Origin: Methanomicrobiaceae archaeon UBA436
GTDB taxonomy: Archaea > Halobacteriota > Methanomicrobia > Methanomicrobiales > Methanoculleaceae
Reading direction: 5' to 3'
Assembly: GCA_002497965.1 (NCBI GenBank)
Contig: DAFR01000111.1
Coordinates: 1-8,739 of the forward strand
Length of the DNA stretch: 8,739 nucleotides
Part shown: in pieces, positions 1 to 5,833 of the stretch
Position numbering within the stretch: position 1 is the first letter of the stretch
How the letters are laid out: each line of letters begins with the position of its first letter
Program-made: the position numbers and the translations under genes
Notes under the pieces: model-generated
Databases searched by the model: none
What the model was told of the DNA's origin: nothing
Seen by the model: the letters and a program-made list of their open reading frames with translations, nothing else

Positions 1-714
1 ACCATCTTAAACGAGACGACGGTCGACTACCGCTGGATGGAAGAGAACCTCCCGGTCCTCGGGGACGGTGTGACCCACTACTACCACCAGGGCCCCGTGT
101 TTGAGGGGGACAAATGGGACCCGAACGAGACGACCAACTTCAAGGACAGGGGGGCGGTTAAGGGGACCAACATTCGCGATCTTGCCGAACTGGTCGGCGG
201 CGCCGGGCCCGGTGATGAGATCATGGTAAAGGCGGTCGACGGCTACCACGTCGAGTTTCCATACGAGAACGTCTACGAACCTGACCCACGCCAGGGCCCA
301 ATAGGGGTCTGTTGGTACAACGGCGGCGATCCTGAGGTCGGCGAGAGGCAGGGGACAGGCTACGTTCCGGACTACTACACCGGGATGAGGCTTGTCTTCT
401 TCGCGGACAACTCCACCAACCCCGAAGGGCTCCACGTCTATGGAAACTGGGACATGCATGAGACGCTCCCTGATGCCGCCCAGCACTTTTACGACGGTCT
501 CTACCCCTCGACAAGCGGTCTTACGGTGAAGTGGGTGGATGAGATCAGGGTTTACACCGGTGGCTACCAGGGTGAGAAAGGAGCCCTGGCGGGATCCCTC
601 ACCACCCCGGAGGGGACGGCTGCCGAACCAACAGAGGCCCCGCTCTCCCTGCTGGTGACGGTTCTCGCGGTCGCTGGAGCAGCGATCCTCTGCGCCAGGA
701 GAGGAGGGGCGTGA
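1..714 (+). CDS. Secreted protein with molybdopterin-oxidoreductase-like domain and C-terminal membrane anchor (5' partial)
   Basis: The frame is open from base 1, so the N-terminus, including any signal peptide, lies outside the window; 237 residues are visible. The stretch at window residues 51-92 (GAVKGTNIRDL, LVGG, DEIMVKAVDGYHVEF) and the later MRLVFFAD and VKWVDEIRVY match the pattern of the sulfite-oxidase-type molybdopterin domain, and the same blocks recur in the next gene. No cysteine lies where that family binds molybdenum; the only cysteines are C104 and C231. The C-terminus is a TTPEGTAAEPTEAP linker, a hydrophobic helix of about 20 residues and then ARRGG. This tripartite tail resembles archaeal sorting signals of the PGF-CTERM kind, without the exact motif, so I infer an extracellular protein anchored in the membrane. 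The stop overlaps the next start by 4 bp (GTGA). Function is unknown; a metal-binding or redox-partner role is only inference from the neighbours. Confidence 0.75.
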   Translation, partial: TILNETTVDYRWMEENLPVLGDGVTHYYHQGPVFEGDKWDPNETTNFKDRGAVKGTNIRDLAELVGGAGPGDEIMVKAVDGYHVEFPYENVYEPDPRQGPIGVCWYNGGDPEVGERQGTGYVPDYYTGMRLVFFADNSTNPEGLHVYGNWDMHETLPDAAQHFYDGLYPSTSGLTVKWVDEIRVYTGGYQGEKGALAGSLTTPEGTAAEPTEAPLSLLVTVLAVAGAAILCARRGGA

Positions 715-1283
715 TCCCGGTGCGCCGCAGGGCATACCCCGCCCTCCTCATACTGGTCTCCATCGGCCTTCTGGCCCTCGCGGCCGGGTGCCTCGGGACG
801 ACTGAGACTGACGACTACCCGCCCTGGAACCTGACGCTTCTTGGCGATACCGAGATTGTGCTCAGCCTCGATGAGATCAGGGAGATGGACGCCGTCGAGG
901 GTTACGGGTATGCGGTCTCCACGGTCGGGATCAGGTACGGCCCGAACCGTTACCGGGGTGTGCTCCTGACCGACCTGCTCGATATGGTGGGCGGGGTCGG
1001 AGAGGACGATCTCGTCTACGTCTCAGCGCCGGACGGCTACATGTGGGTCTTTGATGCTGTGCAGGTGAGGGGTGAGGAACTCTTTACTTTCGATGAGAAC
1101 CTGCGTGAGATCCCCTCACCGCCGCTCCAGGTTATCCTGGCCTACGACTGTGACGGGAAACCCCTGGCCCACGACAACGGCGGCCCGCTCAGACTTGTTG
1201 TCATATCAGAGACGCCTGACGTCATCACCGAAGGGAGCCCCTGGGTGAAGTGGGTCGATAAGATCGAGGTCAGAAGAAGATGA
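711..1283 (+). CDS. Lipoprotein with sulfite-oxidase-like (molybdopterin-binding) domain
   Basis: This 190-residue protein is exported. It has arginines at the N-terminus, a hydrophobic stretch at residues 8-22 and a lipobox LAAGC with the lipidated cysteine at C27. The mature part follows the oxidoreductase molybdopterin-binding pattern: VLSLDEIREMD (50-60), YRGVLLTDLLDMVGG (81-95), VILAYDCDGKPL (141-152), GGPLRLVV (157-164) and WVKWVDKIEV (178-187). At about 190 residues it is one minimal domain with no dimerization domain. In active family members a cysteine before the YRGV block ligates molybdenum; here that place reads AVST (68-71), so catalysis is doubtful. The GTG start at 711 overlaps the previous stop and is preceded by AGGAGAGGAGG; a second in-frame GTG at 720 is an alternative. 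It is coupled through ATGA to wtpA. A role in oxyanion or cofactor handling is inferred from context. Confidence 0.75.
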   Translation: MIPVRRRAYPALLILVSIGLLALAAGCLGTTETDDYPPWNLTLLGDTEIVLSLDEIREMDAVEGYGYAVSTVGIRYGPNRYRGVLLTDLLDMVGGVGEDDLVYVSAPDGYMWVFDAVQVRGEELFTFDENLREIPSPPLQVILAYDCDGKPLAHDNGGPLRLVVISETPDVITEGSPWVKWVDKIEVRRR

Positions 1284-2305
1284 ACCGGAGTGTAGCCTTC
1301 CTGGCGGTGCTTGGCCTTCTCATCATCCTTGCAGCCGCTGCGGGCTGCACGGGATCGGATCAGGAACGCACCCCTCTCAAGGTTGTCCCGGCCGGGAGCC
1401 TTCTATACCCGTTTGAGCAGATAGAGGCTGAGTTCGAGAACCAGTACCCCGAGATCGACGTCCAGCTCGAGGGGCACGGGAGTATCCAGGCCATCCGGCA
1501 GGTGACCGACCTCCAGCGGCCCATCGATGTCGTCGCAGTCGCCGACGCGTCCCTCGTCCCGGACATGATGTTCATCCCGATGGGCGAGGGCGAGGAGAAC
1601 TACACCGACTGGTACATCCCCTTTGCCGAGAACGAGATCGTGATCGCCTACACCGACCGTAGCAGGGGTGCAGACGAGATCACACCCGGGAACTGGTACC
1701 GCACCCTGGCCAGGCCGGAGGTGCGGGTGGGTTTCTCAAACCCGATGCTCGATTCCTGCGGTTATCGGGCGCTTATGGTGACAGCGCTTGCAGAGGATTA
1801 CTACAACGAGCCAGGGCTCTTTGAGGAGATCATCGGTGGTGCATTCGATCCCCCGATCAGGCCTCAACTCCAGGACGGGATGACCACGATCAACCTCCCC
1901 GAACGGATGAGACCCGCAACAGACAAGGTTGCCATACGGGACGGGAGCATCTACCTCCTCTCCCTCCTTGATGCCGGCGGGATCGACTACGCTTTTGAGT
2001 ACCGGAGCGTTGCCGAGGAGCACGGGCTCCACTGGATCGACCTGCCCCCCGAGATAAACCTCGGTTCAGCGGAACACGCCGACTATTACGGAAAGGTGCG
2101 CGTGAACCTGGGGTTCCAGCGGTTCCAGTCCATCGGCAGCGAGCGGATCGGCCAGCCGATAGTCTACGCGATCACCGTTCCGCGCAACGCCCCGCACCCG
2201 GAGGAAGCGCAGATGTTTGTAGAATTTGTTATCGAGGCGTTCCGCGAGGAGAGAGCCGGATGGCCCGACCCCCTCAGCCCGGAGATGAGGGCTGTCAGCG
2301 TGTAG
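1280..2305 (+). CDS. wtpA: Tungstate/molybdate ABC transporter substrate-binding lipoprotein WtpA
   Basis: This is the extracellular binding protein of a tungstate/molybdate ABC importer; it feeds tungsten or molybdenum to the pterin enzymes methanogens depend on, such as formylmethanofuran dehydrogenase and formate dehydrogenase. It has a signal peptide with lipobox AAAGC (C23), then the bilobed periplasmic-binding fold. Family motifs are VVPAGSLLYPFEQIEAEF (35-52), GSIQAIRQVTDL (67-78), DVVAVADASLVP (83-94), FAENEIVIAYT (115-125), FSNPMLDSCGYRALMV (152-167), DYAFEYRSVAEEHGL (236-250), INLGSAEHADYYGKV (259-273) and PIVYAITVPRNAP (293-305). In the WtpA type the oxyanion gains extra carboxylate ligands; D158 and E240 are the likely counterparts (inferred by pattern). 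The length of 341 residues is normal. It overlaps the preceding gene by ATGA. The wtpB permease and wtpC ATPase do not follow; they may lie upstream of the window or elsewhere. Confidence 0.93.
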   Translation: MNRSVAFLAVLGLLIILAAAAGCTGSDQERTPLKVVPAGSLLYPFEQIEAEFENQYPEIDVQLEGHGSIQAIRQVTDLQRPIDVVAVADASLVPDMMFIPMGEGEENYTDWYIPFAENEIVIAYTDRSRGADEITPGNWYRTLARPEVRVGFSNPMLDSCGYRALMVTALAEDYYNEPGLFEEIIGGAFDPPIRPQLQDGMTTINLPERMRPATDKVAIRDGSIYLLSLLDAGGIDYAFEYRSVAEEHGLHWIDLPPEINLGSAEHADYYGKVRVNLGFQRFQSIGSERIGQPIVYAITVPRNAPHPEEAQMFVEFVIEAFREERAGWPDPLSPEMRAVSV

Positions 2306-2319
2306 CGTGCCATCCATTG

Positions 2320-2332
2320 ACAAACCTTTTCC
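2320..2332 (+). promoter_or_regulatory. Promoter-like or T-rich box upstream of paaK
   Basis: ACAAACCTTTTCC lies 14 bases after the wtpA stop. It matches 12 of 13 positions with a box at 5552-5564 that also follows the end of a transcription unit. Archaeal BRE/TATA elements have an A-rich then T-rich form, so this could start the ligase transcript. Equally, the T4 tract could be a wtpA termination signal. Neither reading is decided by the sequence alone. Confidence 0.25.
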
Positions 2333-2364
2333 GCACTGCCCCCAAACCTAAAAGAGAGACTGCG

Positions 2365-2426
2365 CCCGGCGGTGCGGCTCTGGCATCCCGCCGGGGAGTA
2401 GCGCCGCCGGGAGATGGGAGAGAGCC
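2365..2426 (+). promoter_or_regulatory. Competing hairpins in the paaK leader
   Basis: The 8-mer CCCGGCGG (2365-2372) is perfectly complementary to two copies of CCGCCGGG, at 2388-2395 and 2404-2411, so two mutually exclusive stems are possible. GGCTCT (2376-2381) is also complementary to AGAGCC (2421-2426). The second CCGCCGGG copy runs into GGGAG, a Shine-Dalgarno-like sequence. This is the layout of an attenuator or riboswitch expression platform, but GC-rich DNA gives such pairings by chance, so the call is tentative. Confidence 0.3.
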
Positions 2427-2461
2427 CCTTCTGCCGGCAAAAGACCGATGGGATACCAACT

Positions 2462-3754
2462 ATGTTCTGGAACAGGGCGATGGAGACGATCCGGGGCGAC
2501 GAACTTACGGATCTCCAGATTAAACGGCTGAAGTGGTCACTGGACCAGGCCGGGAAGACCGGGCTATACCAGAGAAGGATGAAAGAGGCTGGCGTCTCGC
2601 CTGGCGACATAAAGACGCTTGAGGACGTGGAGAAACTTCCTTTCACCACAAAAAAGGATCTCCAGGCCGGATACCCGTTCGGGCTCTTTGCCGTCCCCCT
2701 GAAAGAGGTTGTCCGGATCCACACCACATCCGGGACGACCGGGAAACCGACTGTTGTCGGCTACACCCGGCAGGACCTGGAGAACTGGTCGGAACTGATC
2801 GCGCGAAACATGACGATGATCGGGCTTGGAGAAGACGACATCTTTCAGAACGCTGTCAATTACGGGCTTTTCACCGGAGGGCTCGGGTTCCACTACGGCG
2901 CCGAGAAGATCGGGATGACCGTGATCCCGAGCGCAACCGGGAACACCCGCCGCCAGATCGAGATGATCGAGGACTTCGGGGTGACCGCCATCCACTGCAC
3001 CCCCAGTTACGCCCTCCATCTCGCCGAGGTGGCAGAATCGATGGGAAAGAGCCTGGATACCCTCAAAACAGGAATATTCGGGGCTGAACCCTGGTCAGAG
3101 AGCATGAGGGGCGAGCTCGAACGCCGTCTTGGGCTGAAAGCCTACGACAGTTACGGGCTCTCGGAGATGTACGGGCCCGGTGTGGCGTTTGAGTGCCCGG
3201 AGAGGGACGGGCTCCATATCTGGCACGACTCTTACCTGGTTGAGGTCATCGACCCCGCGACCGGGGAACGCCTCGATCCCGGGGAGCGGGGCGAACTTGT
3301 CATCACACCGCTTGTCAAGGAGGCGATGCCGCTCATCCGCTACCGTACCGGCGACATTACTCGATTGATGGATGAGGACGGCTGCGCCTGCGGCCGCGGC
3401 CAGAAGATCGAGCGGATCACCGGCAGGTGCGACGATATGCTGGTCATCCGCGGGATCAACGTCTTCCCCTCCCAGATTGAGCATGTACTGCGTAGCCTTC
3501 CCGAGGTCGGGGATCAGTTCATGGTATATATCGACCGTGTAAAACATCTTGACGAGATGACGATCGAGGTAGAGATGAGCAAGGTCTCGTTCTCCGGCGA
3601 ACTTCAGGACCTCACCCGCATCCAGAAAAAGATATCGGCTGAGCTTCAGAACACGCTCGGGCTGCGGACAGCGGTGCGACTGGTGGAGCCGGGGTCTCTC
3701 CCGCGGTTCGAGGGGAAGGCAAGACGTGTCATAGACCGGCGGGGGAATGCCTGA
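2462..3754 (+). CDS. paaK: Phenylacetate-CoA ligase (arylacetate-CoA ligase), copy 1
   Basis: This cytoplasmic ANL-superfamily enzyme activates an aryl acid such as phenylacetate with ATP and CoA, via an acyl-AMP, to the CoA thioester and AMP. Motifs in the 430-residue product are the phosphate loop TTSGTTGKPTV (88-98), NYGLFTGGLGFHYGAE (133-148) forming the acid pocket, YDSYGLSE (228-235), YRTGD (294-298), the hinge region GRCDDMLVIRGINVFPSQIE (321-340) and the C-terminal lysine in RFEGKARRVIDRR (K419), the usual adenylation lysine. The cysteines of GCACGR (307-312) are typical of the family. I chose the ATG at 2462 because MFWNRAMETI is the usual PaaK N-terminus; an in-frame ATG at 2414 would add 16 atypical residues and has a Shine-Dalgarno-like sequence directly abutting it. 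No good Shine-Dalgarno precedes 2462. It overlaps the second copy by 8 bp. The exact aryl substrate cannot be read from sequence. Confidence 0.92.
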   Translation: MFWNRAMETIRGDELTDLQIKRLKWSLDQAGKTGLYQRRMKEAGVSPGDIKTLEDVEKLPFTTKKDLQAGYPFGLFAVPLKEVVRIHTTSGTTGKPTVVGYTRQDLENWSELIARNMTMIGLGEDDIFQNAVNYGLFTGGLGFHYGAEKIGMTVIPSATGNTRRQIEMIEDFGVTAIHCTPSYALHLAEVAESMGKSLDTLKTGIFGAEPWSESMRGELERRLGLKAYDSYGLSEMYGPGVAFECPERDGLHIWHDSYLVEVIDPATGERLDPGERGELVITPLVKEAMPLIRYRTGDITRLMDEDGCACGRGQKIERITGRCDDMLVIRGINVFPSQIEHVLRSLPEVGDQFMVYIDRVKHLDEMTIEVEMSKVSFSGELQDLTRIQKKISAELQNTLGLRTAVRLVEPGSLPRFEGKARRVIDRRGNA

Positions 3755-5057
3755 GATGCCGCCCTGGAACCCTCGGATCGAGGAGATGCCGATTGATGAA
3801 CTCCAGCGGCTCCAGTTCAAGCTCCTCAAATCCCAGGTATACCGGCTCTACAGTTTTAACGAGTTCTACCGGCGCCGGATGAAGGAGCACGGCGTCCACC
3901 CCGACGATATAAGGAATCTTGAGGATCTCGCGAAACTTCCGTTTATGTACAAGTCAGACCTGCGCGACGGTTACCCGGATAAGATATTCACCGTCGAGCG
4001 GAGCGAACTGGTCAGGTACCATGTCTCCTCCGGGACAACAGGAAAACCGACCGTCGTCGGGTATACAGAGCGCGACATCGCAAACTGGAGCGAGTCTCTT
4101 GCACGGGCGTTCTCCTCCTGCGGTCTTGGCCGTGGGGACGTTGTTCAGGTGAGTTACGGCTACGGGCTCTTCACCGGAGGGCTTGGTGCACACTACGGCG
4201 CCGAGCGTCTCGGGGCAACGGTGCTCCCGACAAGCGTCGGGAACACCGAGCGCCAGGTGGAACTGATGCAGGATCTCCACGTCACTGCCATCGCCTGCAC
4301 CCCCTCCTACCTCCTCCACATCGGTGAGGTGGCGGAGAAGATGGGCATCTCGATACGGGACGACACCGACCTCCAGATGGGTTTCCTGGGCGCCGAACCG
4401 TGGTCGGAGCAGATGCGAACGCGGATCCAGGACTGGCTCGGGATCCGTGCTTACGACATCTACGGGACGAGCGAACTCTCAGGCCCGATGTTCACGGAGT
4501 GCAGCGAGCAGCAGGGGATCCACATCTGGGGAGACCTGGCGCTCCTGGAGGTTGTTGACCCCGCGACCGGCGAGGTTCTTGAAGCCGGTGAGGAGGGGGA
4601 ACTCACCGTCACGATGCTCCAGAAAGAGGCGCTCCCGATGGTCCGCTACCGGACGGGTGACCTTACAGTTATCGATACGGATCGCTGCGCCTGCGGCCGG
4701 ACACACCCGCGTATCGGTCGGATACGCGGCAGGGTTGACGATATGCTGATCGTCCGGGGTATCAACGTATTCCCATCACAGGTGGAGCATACGCTGCTTG
4801 AGATACCCGAGGTCGGGAAGCATTTCCAGATAGTCGTCGATCGGAAGGGTGCGCTCGACTCGATGCTCGTGCGGGTGGAGGTGAGCGAGGAGGCATTCTC
4901 CGACAGGATCCCTGATCTCATGGTGATCAAGAGGAAGGTGGAGCACCGTCTCAAGAGTTCGCTCAACGTGAGCGTGGAGGTTGAACTGGTCGAACCGGGG
5001 ACTCTTCCGCGGTTTGAGGGCAAATCCAGGAAAGTTATAGACAGGAGGTCATTGTAA
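3747..5057 (+). CDS. paaK: Phenylacetate-CoA ligase (arylacetate-CoA ligase), copy 2
   Basis: This is a second full-length PaaK-family ligase (436 residues), a clear paralog of the gene before it: by eye about half the residues match along the whole length. Motifs are SSGTTGKPTV (94-103), GYGLFTGGLGAHYGAE (138-152 region), YDIYGTSE (236-243), YRTGD (301-305), GRVDDMLIVRGINVFPSQVE (328-347) and the adenylation lysine K426 in RFEGKSRKVIDRR. Every catalytic element is intact, so neither copy looks like a pseudogene. A pocket difference stands out: GLGFHYGAE in copy 1 against GLGAHYGAE here (F143 versus A148), which could widen the aryl pocket. The start is ATG 3747; ATG 3756, in frame, is an alternative. 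The 8-bp overlap with copy 1 implies translational coupling. The stop overlaps the ACT gene as TAATG. Distinct substrates, for example indoleacetate or hydroxyphenylacetate, are plausible but unproven. Confidence 0.92.
   Translation: MPEMPPWNPRIEEMPIDELQRLQFKLLKSQVYRLYSFNEFYRRRMKEHGVHPDDIRNLEDLAKLPFMYKSDLRDGYPDKIFTVERSELVRYHVSSGTTGKPTVVGYTERDIANWSESLARAFSSCGLGRGDVVQVSYGYGLFTGGLGAHYGAERLGATVLPTSVGNTERQVELMQDLHVTAIACTPSYLLHIGEVAEKMGISIRDDTDLQMGFLGAEPWSEQMRTRIQDWLGIRAYDIYGTSELSGPMFTECSEQQGIHIWGDLALLEVVDPATGEVLEAGEEGELTVTMLQKEALPMVRYRTGDLTVIDTDRCACGRTHPRIGRIRGRVDDMLIVRGINVFPSQVEHTLLEIPEVGKHFQIVVDRKGALDSMLVRVEVSEEAFSDRIPDLMVIKRKVEHRLKSSLNVSVEVELVEPGTLPRFEGKSRKVIDRRSL
5043..5049 (+). promoter_or_regulatory. 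Strong Shine-Dalgarno for the ACT-domain gene
   Basis: AGGAGGT lies inside the last codons of the second ligase and 7 bases before the ATG at 5057. It is among the strongest ribosome binding sites in the window and supports separate, efficient initiation of the small regulatory protein despite the 1-bp overlap. Confidence 0.7.
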
Positions 5058-5491
5058 TGGAGAAGTCGTCATATATCATCAAACAGATCTCGGTCTTCTC
5101 GGAGAACCGGCCGGGACGGCTTGCAGCAATTGCTGCTGCGCTGCGCGATGCCAGGATTAACATCCTGGCGTTCAGCATAGCCGAGGCGGACGGGTTCGGT
5201 GTCGTTCGCGCGCTTGTAGACCGGCCGGACGATGCCTACCGGACGTTGACCGAACTCGGGTTCCGCGTCTCGTTCACCGATGTCATCGGGGTGAAGATGC
5301 GCGATGAGCCCGGAGGACTCTCGGAGATAGCCTCGGTGCTCGGGGATGCCGGGATCAACATAGAGTATGCCTATGCATACTCCGGTAAAGATGCGGCTGT
5401 TCTGATCCTTCGCGTGGACCAGGTCGAGGATGCCATCCAAAAGATACTGGACCACGGCGGAGAACTCCTGAGACTCCCCGGCCGTTCGTGA
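5057..5491 (+). CDS. Double ACT-domain protein (probable amino-acid-binding regulator)
   Basis: This 144-residue soluble protein consists of two ACT domains and nothing else. The first covers residues 8-70, with the ligand-loop signature ENRPGRLAAIAAALRDARINI (16-36). The second covers 76-140, with DEPGGLSEIASVLGDAGINI (83-102). ACT domains bind small ligands, usually amino acids, at dimer interfaces. Stand-alone double-ACT proteins next to phenylacetate-CoA ligase genes are common in archaea and bacteria, often with indolepyruvate:ferredoxin oxidoreductase genes, which are absent from this window. I infer that it senses an aromatic or branched amino acid and modulates the ligases or their pathway. 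It has no DNA-binding domain, so it would act by protein contact. It is the last gene of the + strand unit, coupled to the second ligase by TAATG behind a strong AGGAGGT. Confidence 0.88.
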   Translation: MEKSSYIIKQISVFSENRPGRLAAIAAALRDARINILAFSIAEADGFGVVRALVDRPDDAYRTLTELGFRVSFTDVIGVKMRDEPGGLSEIASVLGDAGINIEYAYAYSGKDAAVLILRVDQVEDAIQKILDHGGELLRLPGRS

Positions 5492-5510
5492 AGACACCCT
5501 GAAACGGACG

Positions 5511-5562
5511 AACCCGGGGTCAGCGGGTTAAGAGAGCCGGCGCATAAACCCACAAACTTTTT
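5511..5562 (+). terminator. Possible terminator after the ACT gene
   Basis: Twenty bases after the stop a 6-bp stem, AACCCG (5511-5516) with CGGGTT (5524-5529), closes a 7-base loop; a T5 run follows at 5558-5562. Archaeal termination relies mainly on T tracts, so the T run is the more relevant part. The T run also falls inside the promoter-like box at 5552-5564, so the call is weak. Confidence 0.3.
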
Positions 5563-5564
5563 CC
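5552..5564 (+). promoter_or_regulatory. Promoter-like or T-rich box in the convergent gap
   Basis: ACAAACTTTTTCC differs by one base from the box at 2320-2332 upstream of the first ligase. If both are promoters, this one would start a + strand transcript near 5585-5590, just ahead of the micro-ORF and the folded element. If both are termination signals, it ends the ACT-gene transcript. The T5 tract fits either view. Confidence 0.22.
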
Positions 5565-5573
5565 CGGGGATAA

Positions 5574-5583
5574 TCCGTGACAG
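5574..5583 (+). repeat. Direct repeat TCCGTGACAG, copy 1
   Basis: The 10-mer recurs exactly at 5824-5833, 250 bases away, and eight of its bases (CCGTGACA) occur again at 5641-5648. All three copies are confined to the gene-free gap. Two copies flank the folded element. The repeat is short enough to be coincidence. Confidence 0.3.
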
Positions 5584-5616
5584 TTGCTGGTGGGAAGCCC
5601 TGTCCGGGAGGAAGAG

Positions 5617-5646
5617 ATGATTTTTACAGCGAGGTCTTCACCGTGA
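5617..5646 (+). other. Nine-codon micro-ORF with strong Shine-Dalgarno
   Basis: GGGAGG (5606-5611) lies 5 bases before an ATG that opens a short frame reading MIFTARSSP and stopping at 5644-5646, three bases before the folded element begins. The layout resembles a leader peptide ahead of an attenuator, but no + strand gene follows. A purine-rich run before an ATG can arise by chance, so this is recorded as a possibility only. Confidence 0.15.
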
Positions 5647-5648
5647 CA

Positions 5649-5798
5649 CCGGATATGCACTCCCTTGGCAGTGTATCAAGGGGAAATCGCCCCGCCCCTG
5701 TCGCTCGCGTCTCACTGAAAACCTCTCTCGCCGGGACACCCGCCATCGCCCGGGGGCGGGGGCAGTGCATGAGATATCGGGGATGGAAACGCGATTTC
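5649..5798. other. Nested inverted-repeat element, candidate structured RNA or MITE-like remnant
   Basis: Several long-range complementarities nest here. The inner stem is CCCCGCCCCTG (5690-5700) with 5751-5761, 11 bp including one G-T wobble. Outer stems are GCACT (5657-5661) with AGTGC (5764-5768), and GATAT (5652-5656) with ATATC (5774-5778), extended by CC/GG. Inside the loop CGGG/CCCG (5732-5742) closes a 3-base loop. GAAATCGC (5683-5690) is a perfect complement of GCGATTTC (5791-5798), which lies outside the outer stem, so pairing would make a pseudoknot. A competing local hairpin pairs GATA and CACT (5652-5661) with AGTG and TATC (5670-5677). I recognise no known RNA family. The transcribed strand is unknown. 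Confidence 0.35.
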
Positions 5799-5823
5799 AA
5801 TGGATCTTTTGTGAGGAGGCCGC

Positions 5824-5833
5824 TCCGTGACAG
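5824..5833 (+). repeat. Direct repeat TCCGTGACAG, copy 2
   Basis: This is the second exact copy, on the far side of the folded element at 5649-5798. With the copy at 5574-5583 it could mark flanking duplications of an inserted element, though there are no recognisable terminal inverted repeats next to it and no transposase. Confidence 0.3.

Larger units (their letters stand above)
2306..2461 (+). other. Leader region between wtpA and the first paaK
   Basis: There is no credible gene in these 156 bases. Near the start is ACAAACCTTTTCC (2320-2332), then a weak AT-rich stretch (CCTAAAAG, around 2347-2354), then very GC-rich sequence with competing inverted repeats (2365-2426) up to the ligase start. 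I infer an untranslated leader for the paaK-paaK-ACT transcript. No riboswitch class known to me is recognised. Confidence 0.5.

Noticed and set aside
1360..1575. Antisense frames across wtpA, the ligases and the DUF1538 genes
   Set aside because: They are shadows of strongly supported genes; high GC in third codon positions keeps opposite frames open.
2414..2461. Upstream ATG as the start of the first ligase
   Set aside because: It would add 16 residues unlike PaaK N-termini, and the purine-rich run directly abuts the ATG without a spacer. The ATG at 2462 gives the usual MFWN start, though the upstream start is not excluded.
2365..2461. Known riboswitch (fluoride, ZTP, TPP) in the ligase leader
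   Set aside because: None of the conserved core sequences of these classes could be matched; only generic competing stems are visible.
5776..5800. Possible CRISPR-repeat fragment (GGATGGAAACGCGATTTCAAT region)
   Set aside because: It vaguely resembles the GAAAC end of archaeal repeats, but there is a single copy, no regular spacing and no cas genes.
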